Positions 8,991-16,566 of a DNA stretch of 33,521 bases are shown one piece after another. Each line of letters starts with the position of its first letter. Position 1 is the first letter of the stretch. Made by a program: the position numbers and the translations under genes. This stretch comes from JBBQVO01 sp038211505. GTDB lineage: Bacteria; Chloroflexota; Dehalococcoidia; DSTF01; JACRBR01. Under the pieces are notes generated by a model that was not told the origin of the DNA, did not search any database, and saw only the letters and a list, made by a program, of their open reading frames with translations. The DNA is taken from assembly GCA_038211505.1 (NCBI GenBank), contig JBBQVO010000012.1, forward strand, positions 1 through 33,521, read 5' to 3'.

Positions 8991-9012
8991 GGACAGGTCT
9001 GAAGACCTGTCC
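8991..9012. repeat. perfect 10-bp hairpin, REP-like
   Basis: GGACAGGTCT and its exact reverse complement are separated by two bases. The right arm is followed by GTAC, close to the CTAC flank of the other hairpins in this window. It lies in the 221-base gap between the dehydrogenase and the Nudix gene, 46 bases beyond the Nudix stop, so it could also slow or end transcription, though no T-run follows on either strand. Confidence 0.6.
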
Positions 9013-9058
9013 GTACAGAACCAGTTTCGATTCCCGGACCAGGCTGGGCGGCGGCGCG

Positions 9059-10300
9059 TTATGGCTGTGCTGTTGCGGCGGCGGTGCGGGCGCGGGCGCG
9101 GCGGGTGGCGTTCTCGATCGCTGAGAGTTGGGCGAGCGCTTTGCGGGTGTCAGAGGCGACGCGCGCTGGTTCTTGATTCTTCACGCGGTACTTAAAGAGC
9201 CAGTACATGAACTCGCGCAGCTCGCTGAGCGCGATGTGCTGGCTGTGCGCGGCGCGCGTCTCATCGCGGAACTCGCGCAGCAGTTCGGCGCGTGGGTGGC
9301 CGTAGATGCGCTCGTAGACGGGATCGCGGATTTCGTCGTCGGAGCGGCGATCCTTGATATTGACGTTCGTGCGCTCCTTGGCGATGTCCAGTTCGACGGC
9401 GTATTGCAGCGCTTCCTCGACGGTGACGCCGTAGATGTAGTTCAAGTGCGCGCGATGCTTCGAGTCGCCGATCAGCTCATGCAGGCGCTCGTCGGTGATG
9501 GCGGCGGCACGAGTCGACGGCTCGATGACACCGTCGATCTCGGCCGGGGCGCGCGCTTCGAAGAGCAGTTGCTCGGCCGCCGCCGTCGGAACGCGGCCGT
9601 TCGCCGCGGCGAGCAGGCGCTCGGCGAGCAGCAGCCAGTCGAATGCTTCTCCGCCGATCAGGTAGCGATAGGCACGGCCATCGACGATCTCGGCGGGGCG
9701 CTCCCAGCGGGCGATCGCATCCATCAACGCATCGAACCAGGGCGTGCCGGCGTCGAGCGAGCAGAGGAGCAGCTCGACGGGATCGATCTTGTCGTCCGCG
9801 GTCTCCGGACCGAAGGGGTGGCCGTCGAGATAGCCGGCGTAGATCGGCGACCCGAAGAAGTCGGCGAGGACGTCGCGGTGGTTGTACGCGATCGGGAGAT
9901 TAGCGATGTCGTCGGGCGCGAAGAAGCGCAGTTCGCGGCCTTCGCCACACACCAGCTCCTCAGCCGGCGTCGTACAGGGCGCATGGAAGAGGTAGAGCTC
10001 GTAGTCGGCGGCAACCTTGTTCGGCGTGCGACGGGCGCCCTTCGTCGATTGCGTCTCAGTGAAGTAATAGGCCTTGAACGGCTCGATGCGGCCGAGCGAC
10101 AGGCCCGTCTCTTCCGTCACTTCGCGGCGGGCCGTCTCCTCGGGCGATTCACCAGCGGCGCCGGCGCCGCCGGTGAGTCCCCAATGATTCGGGAACATGA
10201 TGGCGGGGTTATCGTCGCGCAGCTGCATCAACACGCGGCCCTGCGGGTCGATGAGGATGACGCCGGCGCTGATGCGACGCGGAGTGAATCGTTCAGCCAT
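9059..10300 (-). CDS. Nudix hydrolase with long unrecognised C-terminal region
   Basis: 413 residues. The N-terminal 150 form a Nudix domain: the box GAGAAGE...REVTEETGL at 45-67 keeps every consensus position (G, E, RE, EE, G), so pyrophosphohydrolase activity on a nucleoside-diphosphate derivative is expected; the substrate is unknown. Residues from about 165 to the end do not resemble any family I know. They look helical, with an acidic N-half (YLIGGEAFDWLLLAERL) and a charged segment YIYGVTVEEALQYAVELD followed by many Arg and Glu. The Ala-rich tail is low complexity. No clear Shine-Dalgarno precedes ATG 10300. It is transcribed towards the dehydrogenase gene. Confidence 0.85.
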   Translation of the reverse strand: MAERFTPRRISAGVILIDPQGRVLMQLRDDNPAIMFPNHWGLTGGAGAAGESPEETARREVTEETGLSLGRIEPFKAYYFTETQSTKGARRTPNKVAADYELYLFHAPCTTPAEELVCGEGRELRFFAPDDIANLPIAYNHRDVLADFFGSPIYAGYLDGHPFGPETADDKIDPVELLLCSLDAGTPWFDALMDAIARWERPAEIVDGRAYRYLIGGEAFDWLLLAERLLAAANGRVPTAAAEQLLFEARAPAEIDGVIEPSTRAAAITDERLHELIGDSKHRAHLNYIYGVTVEEALQYAVELDIAKERTNVNIKDRRSDDEIRDPVYERIYGHPRAELLREFRDETRAAHSQHIALSELREFMYWLFKYRVKNQEPARVASDTRKALAQLSAIENATRRARARTAAATAQP

Positions 10301-10400
10301 GAGGTCTGGTCATGCTCCGTTGTGAGAGGCGATGGCGATGCGTGAGGGTGAGCGTGACAGTATATCGATCGGGCACGGTCGATCTGGTTCGATCCGTATC

Positions 10401-10528
10401 GGGTCTTGAGAACGTAGGGACCCAGCTATAGCTCCGTCCGCCGGTCGTGCGCGAGACGGTCGCGGAAGACAATGACGTCGCCGTCCAACGCGGACGGAGT
10501 TAGAGCTGCGTCCCTACGTTCTCGACCC
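10401..10528. repeat. long imperfect inverted repeat (MITE-like palindromic element)
   Basis: Left arm 10401-10440 and right arm 10491-10528 pair along nearly their whole length, with one 2-base gap and three mismatches. Shared core strings are GAGAACGTAGGGAC and CTCCGTCCG. The 50-base centre (10441-10490) is GC-rich. As RNA it would fold into one long hairpin. It fills most of the 375-base gap between a Nudix gene and a lipoprotein gene. No transposase or clear target-site duplication is seen. Confidence 0.8.
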
Positions 10529-10620
10529 GCGTCGGCCGTCCTACTCGAAGGCGGACATTCAATGCTCTTCCACGACCCGTTTCGCCTCCGACCCTGTCGG
10601 CCCGGCTGGCGAGTCGTGTC

Positions 10621-10649
10621 TTGTCCGTCACTCGATCGGCACGTACGAT
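10621..10649 (+). promoter_or_regulatory. candidate sigma-70-type promoter for the lipoprotein gene
   Basis: TTGTCC at 10621-10626 and TACGAT at 10644-10649 with a 17-base spacer. Transcription would start near 10656, about 20 bases before the ATG at 10676, leaving room for the GAGG ribosome-binding site at 10664-10667. Both boxes have mismatches to consensus. Confidence 0.4.
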
Positions 10650-10675
10650 TGCCGTGATTCTTTGAGGTAGGGCTC

Positions 10676-11380
10676 ATGCGCGGACTCGCCTGGCTGGTGC
10701 TGCTTGGACTCGGCGCGATCGTCATCGCATCGTGCGGCGGATCAACGCCTAAGAAGACGCCGACCGCGACTCCGTCGCCGACTCCGGCGCCGACGACATC
10801 GGCGCCGAAGGACGAGACGGCGTTCGCGCAATCTATGCTGCTGACGCTCGACGACTTCCCGGACGACTACGACCTGTCGCCGATAGCGGCCGGCGACGCG
10901 AACCCGCTCGACACGATCTGCGGCACCGGGCGGGAAGCGGGCAAGACCGGCAAGGCGACGGCGGGTGACTTCGTGCCGGCTGCGGATGGCGCGAGCTATT
11001 CCGAGAACATCGTCGTGTTTGCGAACAGCAGCGCCGTCTCGCGGGCGGCGGATACGCTTCCCAGCTACGTCGATTGCGGTGTCAAGGCGATTAACGACGG
11101 CCGGCTCGACAGGGGGAACCTTCGGTTCGGGGACGCGAAGCTCTCGTCGGAGAATTTCGATGTCCCTGGCGAGAAGCACTTCGCCTATTCGATCACCGCA
11201 ACTGGGCGGCAGACGGGGAAGCAGGACGCGTTTCAGAATCTGTATTTTCTGATTGTCTACGGCACGCAGGGCCGCGTTGGCTACTCGATTTCTGCGAACG
11301 GAGCGGGCGAGCCGCCGGATGGTGAAGAGCTCAGCCACGTCGCGCACCTGGCGCACGAACGCATCAGACAGCAGCCGTAG
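10676..11380 (+). CDS. putative lipoprotein, unknown function
   Basis: 234 residues. It starts with a signal peptide whose lipobox is IASC with Cys at residue 20, followed by a Thr/Pro/Lys linker (PKKTPTATPSPTPAPTT) that would hold the domain away from the membrane. The remaining 190 residues form a soluble domain with no motif I recognise; it has the pattern of a sensor-like or PknH-like lipoprotein (FANSSAVSRAADTL, GRVGYSISANG), but this is only an impression. ATG 10676 follows GAGG and a candidate promoter. Its 3' end overlaps the convergent tandem-Nudix gene by 17 bases. Confidence 0.8.
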   Translation: MRGLAWLVLLGLGAIVIASCGGSTPKKTPTATPSPTPAPTTSAPKDETAFAQSMLLTLDDFPDDYDLSPIAAGDANPLDTICGTGREAGKTGKATAGDFVPAADGASYSENIVVFANSSAVSRAADTLPSYVDCGVKAINDGRLDRGNLRFGDAKLSSENFDVPGEKHFAYSITATGRQTGKQDAFQNLYFLIVYGTQGRVGYSISANGAGEPPDGEELSHVAHLAHERIRQQP

Positions 11381-12314
11381 GGCCGCGAAGCGCATGACCG
11401 GCGCGCGCTCGGATGTCGGCGTACATCTCGCTGCGGGCGAAGCGGGCGAGCAGGTCGCGGTAGTCAGGCTGCGTGTTCCCGCTCCAGCCTGAGGCGGGTG
11501 TCGGCAGGTCGTCGGGGGCGAAGAAGCCGAAGTTTTGGCCTTCGCCCAGGGTGAGTGACGAGAGCGGCACCTCAACGGGCGCGGCGTAGATGTAGATGAG
11601 CTGCCGGCGGTCATCGGGGTGGTAGGGCGCGCTGGCGTGGAGCTCGAAGCTCCGCGGCTGCCACGAGAGTTCCTCTTGGAGCTCGCGGAGGAAGCCTTCG
11701 TCGGGCGTTTCGTAGGGCTCGATGCGGCCGCCGAACGATCCCCACATGCCGGGGTTGTCGATGTTGGGCTTGTCGTCGCGATGCTGGAGCAGGAAGCACC
11801 CGTCGGCGTCGACGAGGATGGCGGTGGCGGTGATGATGTCCCAGCGGCGCTTCACGCGCTTATAGGCGTCGGACGATGTGAAGTCGCTGATCAGCGGCGC
11901 GAGATCGGGGATGAGTTCGGACGGAAGCGCGTCCGGTGCGAAGAGCGCCATCGCCTGACCTTCGCCGAGGGTGAGACGATCGAGCGGCACGTCGAGGTGG
12001 GCGGCGAAGACGTGTGAGCTGAGGCGCCAGCCGCCGCTCAGCACCGTGCGCGTCGTGAAGAGCTCGAAGTGCGCGGGGCGCCAGCCGAGCTCTTCGTGCA
12101 TCTCGCGGAGGAATGCTTCTTGCGGCCGCTCGCCCGCATCGACGTGGCCGCCGAAACAGCCCCAGCGGCCGGGATCGAAGATACCGGGCTTGTCATCGCG
12201 ATGCTGGAGCAGCAGCCGTCCGTCGTCGGCGACGATCAGCCCGACGGCGATCGATGCCGTGCGTGCGGGCGCGTTGTCGTCGATTTCGGCTTGCGGCTGC
12301 GGTGGTGGCGTCAT
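11364..12314 (-). CDS. tandem Nudix-domain protein
   Basis: 316 residues holding two Nudix domains, about 19-145 and 158-290. Box 1 (56-78, GHVDAGE...REMHEELGW) is complete. Box 2 (196-218, GRIEPYE...RELQEELSW) keeps the metal-binding RE and EE residues but has Ser in place of the last Gly. Both domains share QHRDDKP and LTLGEGQ strings, so they arose by duplication inside this gene. Substrate unknown. The ATG has no Shine-Dalgarno; TATTCT lies 5 bases upstream, which points to leaderless transcription. Confidence 0.88.
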   Translation of the reverse strand: MTPPPQPQAEIDDNAPARTASIAVGLIVADDGRLLLQHRDDKPGIFDPGRWGCFGGHVDAGERPQEAFLREMHEELGWRPAHFELFTTRTVLSGGWRLSSHVFAAHLDVPLDRLTLGEGQAMALFAPDALPSELIPDLAPLISDFTSSDAYKRVKRRWDIITATAILVDADGCFLLQHRDDKPNIDNPGMWGSFGGRIEPYETPDEGFLRELQEELSWQPRSFELHASAPYHPDDRRQLIYIYAAPVEVPLSSLTLGEGQNFGFFAPDDLPTPASGWSGNTQPDYRDLLARFARSEMYADIRARAGHALRGPTAAV

Positions 12315-12319
12315 GTATC

Positions 12320-12325
12320 AGAATA
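12320..12325 (-). promoter_or_regulatory. -10-like hexamer directly before the tandem-Nudix start
   Basis: TATTCT on the minus strand, 5 bases before ATG 12314. No ribosome-binding site fits in the space. One of a series of such sites in the window. Confidence 0.45.
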
Positions 12326-12346
12326 TCGGCAGCAACGGGCGCGTCG

Positions 12347-13210
12347 CTACTGCTCCTGGGGGTGTTGCGCCGGGTCCGCGTGCTCGCCGCGTTGCGCCTT
12401 GTGGGCGAGCGCGTTGACGGTGGCGATGCGGAAGAGTTCGTTCTGGACGGCGTCGCACATGAGGTAGCCGTACCAGGAGTGCGGGTCGCGCTGGCCATCC
12501 TCGTCGTAGAGGCGCGGGATCTCAACATCGCGGATGAGGCGCTCGCCCCGCGCGCCGAGGATGTCGTCGGCGATGTGGCGGTCGGGCCACGTGGCGGGAT
12601 CCATGCCGTCGAAGACGTTGAGCCAGCGGTGCACGTTGTCCGGGTAGAGGCTGGAGCCGATGTGCTCGCGCACGTAGCCCTGCCCGAGCGGCGATCCCAT
12701 TGTGATCAGGACCGGAAGCTCGCCTTCGAAGGATCGGTTGATGAAGTAGTCGTAGGCGATCACGGATCCCCACGAATGGGCGATCACGACATCTGGCCGT
12801 TCGGCCCGCATCAGGGCATCCATGCGATCGAGGATGGTGTCGCGGATGTCGTCGCGGCCATGCACGCCGTAGAAATACAGGTAGACGTCGGTGAGGAGGT
12901 CGCGCGTGATGCGACGGATCGCGGGATCGAGCAGGTGCATGAACAACGCGATGATGTAGCCGATGCGGCTGTTCGCCTTCGCTTGGATGCGGGCGATCGT
13001 GTGCTGCCCGCGCTTCTGCGCGCGCTTCTTCGCTTCGCGCACCATCTCGTCCGTGATGCCAGCGCGGATGTCGGCCCAGTAGACCATCTTCGTCTCGATA
13101 TCGGGCAGAAGCGCCTGGCGCTTGAGCGCGGCGTCCCACTCGGCGTGGTATGCCGGTTCGGGCGGATGCTGGTGGATGCCGTGGACGTAGACGATGCGCA
13201 GTGGCGCCAT
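12347..13210 (-). CDS. alpha/beta-hydrolase-like protein
   Basis: 287 residues. N-terminal strand IVYVHGIHQHPP looks like the HG oxyanion segment of serine hydrolases, and VVIAHSWGSVIAYD is a nucleophile elbow with S146 (AHSWG, a variant of GxSxG). Candidate acid and His are in VFDGMDP and DPHSWYGY, giving a plausible triad. Residues 52-80 are strongly basic and helical (EAKKRAQKRG). There is no signal peptide, so it is probably cytoplasmic. It resembles lipase/PGAP1-like proteins of unknown substrate. The 694-base divergent gap to the sigma factor gene follows its start. Confidence 0.75.
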   Translation of the reverse strand: MAPLRIVYVHGIHQHPPEPAYHAEWDAALKRQALLPDIETKMVYWADIRAGITDEMVREAKKRAQKRGQHTIARIQAKANSRIGYIIALFMHLLDPAIRRITRDLLTDVYLYFYGVHGRDDIRDTILDRMDALMRAERPDVVIAHSWGSVIAYDYFINRSFEGELPVLITMGSPLGQGYVREHIGSSLYPDNVHRWLNVFDGMDPATWPDRHIADDILGARGERLIRDVEIPRLYDEDGQRDPHSWYGYLMCDAVQNELFRIATVNALAHKAQRGEHADPAQHPQEQ

Positions 13211-13904
13211 GCTCGAGCCTTGTCAATTGTTCTCGCGGCGGTGTACGGCGGCGCGCGATCTCAGATGTGTAACTGTACGGTGCGATGGGGTGATCTGGTA
13301 TGCGGCTGCGTCACCTTACGGCGGCGGTGCTCGTGTTCGATGTGCGAACGCGGGACGAGACGCGCACCACGTCTTCGATGACTCGTTCACCGCACACAGG
13401 AGACGCGGCGATCCCGCGCAGGCTAGCCCGCGTCGACGCGCTCGCGTGCGCCTGACGACGCGAGCCGACCTTCAAGCAGGAGCGCGCCCAATTGCGGGAC
13501 GCGTCGCTCGCTCCCCGTGCGCGCGATCTCAGCCGGCGCGACTTTTTTGGAACTACAGATGGCCGTACGCGGGTGATTCCCACACCCGCGAGAGTGCCGG
13601 CGTTCGGATGGGCGCAGTTCATCTCAGCCCCTCGCGCGGGCTGAATCGCCCGCACTATGCGGGCTCGGCCAACATCCGATGTTGCGCATCAGATTTCCCA
13701 GTCCCGGCCGATGATCTGGGCAGGAGACCGCGATCTCCCGCCACCGCGCGGCAGCGTGCTCGTCGTCCTGGCCGCGAAGCCCGCACAGGAACGTCGTTTT
13801 TTCAGGGGTTATGCGCTCGTCTGTTGGGGCGCGCCGCATGGGAGTGGGCCTGCGGCTCTTCAATACTGTCGCTCAGTTGGACCGTCGCACTGGTGGGAGG
13901 ATCG
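13211..13904. other. long intergenic region between divergent genes
   Basis: About 694 bases. The plus frame is open through it and joins the sigma factor, but its translation is Arg/Ala/Cys-rich without domain character and the sigma factor has its own Shine-Dalgarno, so I regard it as noncoding. It contains a T-run at 13543-13548 after a GC-rich stretch (possible early terminator), a dense block of hairpins at 13561-13760, and a second T-run at 13798-13803. Confidence 0.6.
13561..13760 (+). promoter_or_regulatory. structured leader RNA candidate, with B12-box-like string
   Basis: Perfect stems are seen at 13569-13575/13583-13589 (GCGGGTG/CACCCGC), 13625-13630/13638-13643 (CAGCCC/GGGCTG), 13636-13641/13648-13653 (GCGGGC/GCCCGC) and 13648-13653/13659-13664 (GCCCGC/GCGGGC). 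The last three share bases and exclude each other, as in a switch. GGGCAGGAGACC near 13717-13728 resembles the B12 box of cobalamin riboswitches, and GGTGATTCC...CCCGC upstream resembles their core, but the usual complete core is not present. Any ligand is inference. Confidence 0.35.
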
Positions 13905-14729
13905 ATGCCGAGAGCCATGCGCTCGTTGCAGTCACGGAGGGCCGCGCGCAGCCCTGATGCGCAAACCGCCAGCGGCGAGCAGATCGAGGAAGACGACCAC
14001 TTTTCCGAAGAGAACCTGACCAAAGCCATCAAGGACTATATGCCGCTCGTCCGACACGCCGTCAACCGCATCGCGGTCGGCAGCACGAACGGCGGCATCC
14101 TGCAGTACGAGGACATGGTCTCGTACGGCGTCCAGGGGCTGATCGAGGCCTACTACGCCTTCGATCCCGATAAAGGCGCGAAGTTTTCGACGTACGCCCT
14201 GCCCCGCATCCGCGGCTCGATCCTCGACGCCATCCGCGCGACGCACCCGCTGCCGCGATCGCTCCAGAAGTTCGGCAGCGATCTCGAGAAGGCGACGGCA
14301 GCGCTCCACGTGAAACTCAACCGGGCGCCGACGCGCGACGAGCTGGCCGCGCATATGGGCATCGAAGGCAAGGACTTCATGTCGTCGCTGCGGACGAGCA
14401 ACCTGCGCGTCGTATCGCTCGACAGCCTCGCCGACACGGCGGCCAACGGCAACAGTGAAAAGCTCTGGGAGATGGCCGACGAAGACCCGAACATTGATCC
14501 CGATTCCGTCGCCGAAGAGACGATGGTGCGCGCCAAGCTCGCCGAGGCCGTCGAACTGCTACCGGAGCGAGAGAAGGTGATCGTCCGCCTATACTACATG
14601 AAGTCGCAATCGTTGAAGAGCATCGGCGACTCGCTCGGCATCTCCGAATCGCGCGCGTCGCAGCTGCGCCACCGCGCGATTCGCCGCCTGCGCCTCGTGC
14701 TGACGCAAGAGCTCGCGGACGCCGCCTGA
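13905..14729 (+). CDS. RNA polymerase sigma factor, FliA/WhiG (sigma-28) type
   Basis: 274 residues. Region 2 is clear: YMPLVRHAVNRIA, then EDMVSYGVQGLIEAYYAFDP, then GAKFSTYALPRIRGSILDAIR, the -10 recognition and melting part. Region 3 (APTRDELAAHMGI) and region 4 with its helix-turn-helix (QSLKSIGDSLGISESRASQ) follow. The arrangement and SYGVQGLIEA/ALPRIRGSILDAIR strings match the FliA/WhiG group. ATG 13905 has GGGAGG 4 bases upstream; the longer upstream frame is rejected. It is coupled to the next gene (stop and start overlap by one base). No anti-sigma factor or flagellar gene is seen in the window, so its regulon is unknown. Confidence 0.9.
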   Translation: MPRAMRSLQSRRAARSPDAQTASGEQIEEDDHFSEENLTKAIKDYMPLVRHAVNRIAVGSTNGGILQYEDMVSYGVQGLIEAYYAFDPDKGAKFSTYALPRIRGSILDAIRATHPLPRSLQKFGSDLEKATAALHVKLNRAPTRDELAAHMGIEGKDFMSSLRTSNLRVVSLDSLADTAANGNSEKLWEMADEDPNIDPDSVAEETMVRAKLAEAVELLPEREKVIVRLYYMKSQSLKSIGDSLGISESRASQLRHRAIRRLRLVLTQELADAA

Positions 14730-15841
14730 TGACGAAACGCCGCGAAGCCACCGCGCCGCGCTCGACAGCAATCGCCATCGCCGTCATCGGCGACGGCGCG
14801 ACAGCTGACGTCTGCGCGCGCAACCTGCGTGGCATCGATGGCGTTGAGATCGCCCGCGGTGGCGGCGACGGCGATGTGGTCCCCGAACAGTTGACGCGTG
14901 ACGATGTTGCGGCGGTCGCCTTTGCGGCGCCCGTCGCCGATCTTGGTGGCGCGACCAAGCGCGCGCTCGTCGCCGGACGCGACGTCTTCGTGGCGATGCC
15001 GAGCGCGCTCGCCTCGAAGCAGCTGCGCGCGCTCGACGATATTGCTCGCCGACGCCGCGGCATCCTCATGTTCGATGCCTGCGGCCTCGCCGATGAGCGC
15101 GTCGCGTTCGCCCGCAAGATGACCGGCGGCGATCAGGCGCTCTGGCGGCCACGCTACGTGCGCTCGCTGCGCACCGGCGTAGCGCTCTCGCTCGACGAAG
15201 CGGCGATCGCCGACGTCGGCGTCCTGTTGTCGATCCTATCGGCACTGCCCGTGCGCGTCAGCGCGGTCGCGCCACGCCCGGATGACGAGACCGGCGCAAC
15301 GGATGCCGCATCGATCACGCTGATGTTTGAAGACGGGCTGATCGGTCGCATTGACGTCAGCCTGATCGAGCCGGCGCAGCGGCAGGAGATCGCGATCGCC
15401 TGTGACGGTCGCACGCTGCACCTCGATGCGCTCGACGCGCGGGCGCCGCTGCAGATCCACGCCGCATCCGCACACCGCGGCCCGCGCGCCGGCGCTCAGT
15501 GGGCTGAGACCGTCAACGAGCATCCCGTCGGCGCCGCGCACGATCATGACGCCGCGACGGCCGCCGCGTTCGTCGCCGCCGTCCGTGCGCGCGATCTCGC
15601 CGCCGGCAACGCGGCCGCGATCGCCGACGCGGCATCGGTGTGGGAGACGGCGCGAGAATCGATCGCCCGCGGCGGCGAAATGATGGACGTGCTGGGGGCA
15701 TCTCCGCAACTGGTCACCGGCACACGGCCCGCACTCAAACTGATCCGCGGTGGCGGTCGCACGACCGATCAGCGGCCAGCGCCGACGCTAACGCTGGTCG
15801 GACGCGAGCACGAAGCCGACGACGCCCCCCGCTCGGCGTAG
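14729..15841 (+). CDS. Gfo/Idh/MocA-like oxidoreductase, divergent
   Basis: 370 residues. The N-terminus is a Rossmann-like unit (IAIAVIGDGATADVCARNL) with GDGATA in place of the usual GxGxxG, followed by AVAFAAPVADLGGATKRALVAGRDVFVAMP, which is the pattern of Gfo/Idh/MocA proteins (substrate-binding EKP replaced by AMP). The C-terminal domain fits the family's beta-sheet part (ASITLMFEDGLIGRIDVSL). Loss of the canonical Lys in the EKP motif argues against normal dehydrogenase chemistry. It is translationally coupled to the sigma factor and so may act with it, for example as a regulator; this is inference. The last 40 residues are low-complexity. Confidence 0.65.
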   Translation: MTKRREATAPRSTAIAIAVIGDGATADVCARNLRGIDGVEIARGGGDGDVVPEQLTRDDVAAVAFAAPVADLGGATKRALVAGRDVFVAMPSALASKQLRALDDIARRRRGILMFDACGLADERVAFARKMTGGDQALWRPRYVRSLRTGVALSLDEAAIADVGVLLSILSALPVRVSAVAPRPDDETGATDAASITLMFEDGLIGRIDVSLIEPAQRQEIAIACDGRTLHLDALDARAPLQIHAASAHRGPRAGAQWAETVNEHPVGAAHDHDAATAAAFVAAVRARDLAAGNAAAIADAASVWETARESIARGGEMMDVLGASPQLVTGTRPALKLIRGGGRTTDQRPAPTLTLVGREHEADDAPRSA

Positions 15842-15880
15842 CGATCGCGAGCAACAGTGGGCGCGCCGCAAACGCCACCG

Positions 15881-16006
15881 CTGTCATTCTGAACGCAGTG
15901 AAGAATCTCTTCGAGCCACAAACCATGCCGCGCTCAGATCCTGATCTGACGCTGCACCGCACCGTCGTGACATCGGAGAGATTCTTCACTGCGTTCAGAA
16001 TGACAG
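15881..16006. repeat. 30-bp perfect inverted repeat element
   Basis: Left arm 15881-15910 and right arm 15977-16006 are exact reverse complements over 30 bases, with a 66-base centre. The arms contain TTCTGAACGCAGTGAAGAAT. A related, less perfect element sits at 20899-21029. It fills part of the 400-base gap before csrA and is likely a member of a dispersed palindromic repeat family. Confidence 0.85.
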
Positions 16007-16116
16007 GTCGGGTCTCGCCGCATCCGACCGCGAACCCGTAAGGGTGGCTCGCCGTCTGTGACGCGCCGCACATACAGTCACTGCTACACCTAGCCGCCGA
16101 CGGGTGCCTTCCCCCC

Positions 16117-16183
16117 ACTATCGCCACCGGTCGCCGGGTCGCCACAGGGGGCGTTCGCATCTGCCGATAGTTCTGAGGCGAAC
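16117..16183 (+). promoter_or_regulatory. leader of csrA with mutually exclusive pairings
   Basis: ACTATCG (16117-16123) can pair with CGATAGT (16165-16171), while GTTCGC (16153-16158) can pair with GCGAAC (16178-16183). The two helices interleave, so they exclude each other or form a pseudoknot. TATACG at 16213-16218 may be a -10 box for a shorter transcript. The AAGGA in the ribosome-binding site fits the GGA core that CsrA proteins bind, so self-control is plausible. Confidence 0.35.
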
Positions 16184-16241
16184 CAGCGCGCGTGGCCACG
16201 CGTACTTCCGCTATACGCCGAATGCGAAGGAGACGCAGGCG

Positions 16242-16466
16242 ATGCTCATCCTGACACGGAAGGTCGATCAAGGGATCGTCATCTCGGGCAACATTCTCGT
16301 GCGGGTGCTCGGCGTCGAGCGCGATCGCGTGAAGATCGGCATCAGCGCGCCGGGCGAGGTGACGGTGCTGCGGCAGGAGCTCTGGCACGAAGGAGACGAC
16401 CTGCAGCCGTTCGAAAAGAAAGAGCGCCACGAGAACGCCAACGGCCCGACGGCGGCATCCGCGTAG
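16242..16466 (+). CDS. csrA: carbon storage regulator CsrA
   Basis: 74 residues. Small dimeric RNA-binding protein that blocks ribosome-binding sites at GGA motifs. The family core is intact: MLILTRKVDQGIVISGN, then VLGVERDRVKIGISAP, then VLRQELW. The tail after residue 50 is hydrophilic and poorly conserved, as usual. ATG 16242 is supported by AAGGAGA at 16227-16233 with 8 bases spacing; upstream in-frame sequence lacks any domain. In many bacteria csrA is next to flagellar genes and fliW; neither is present here. It stands alone between a palindromic repeat and a strong terminator. Confidence 0.96.
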   Translation: MLILTRKVDQGIVISGNILVRVLGVERDRVKIGISAPGEVTVLRQELWHEGDDLQPFEKKERHENANGPTAASA

Positions 16467-16491
16467 GAACCGGCGCGATCAAGATCCGACG

Positions 16492-16525
16492 AACCGCCCT
16501 GCGAGGGCGGTTTTGTTTTCTTTCG
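16492..16525 (+). terminator. intrinsic terminator after csrA
   Basis: AACCGCCCT at 16492-16500 pairs perfectly with AGGGCGGTT at 16504-16512 across a 3-base loop. A T-rich run (TTTGTTTTCTTTC) follows. It lies 26 bases after the csrA stop. Confidence 0.9.
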
Positions 16526-16566
16526 CTGCTACCACAGGACGATCATCTTGCGGACGCGCAGACGAT

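Noticed and set aside
10387..10397. GGTTCGATCC, tRNA T-loop-like string
   Set aside because: Flanking bases do not form a T-stem and no acceptor or anticodon arm fits.
10426..10725. 99-codon minus-strand open frame across the palindrome
   Set aside because: It covers the inverted repeat and the lipoprotein promoter and start, has no motif and no Shine-Dalgarno.
13569..13760. FMN or TPP riboswitch
   Set aside because: Some strings resemble these (GGGTGATTCCC, TGATCTGG), but the other required conserved boxes (CGGCGGT, CTGAGA) are absent.
13194..13904. N-terminal extension of the sigma factor, about 237 codons
   Set aside because: Composition is Arg/Ala/Cys-rich without any domain, while ATG 13905 has GGGAGG upstream and the first sigma region follows at a normal distance.
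15735..16430. 231-codon minus-strand frame over the palindrome and csrA
   Set aside because: It runs through both arms of an inverted repeat and antisense to csrA, and has no recognisable protein pattern.
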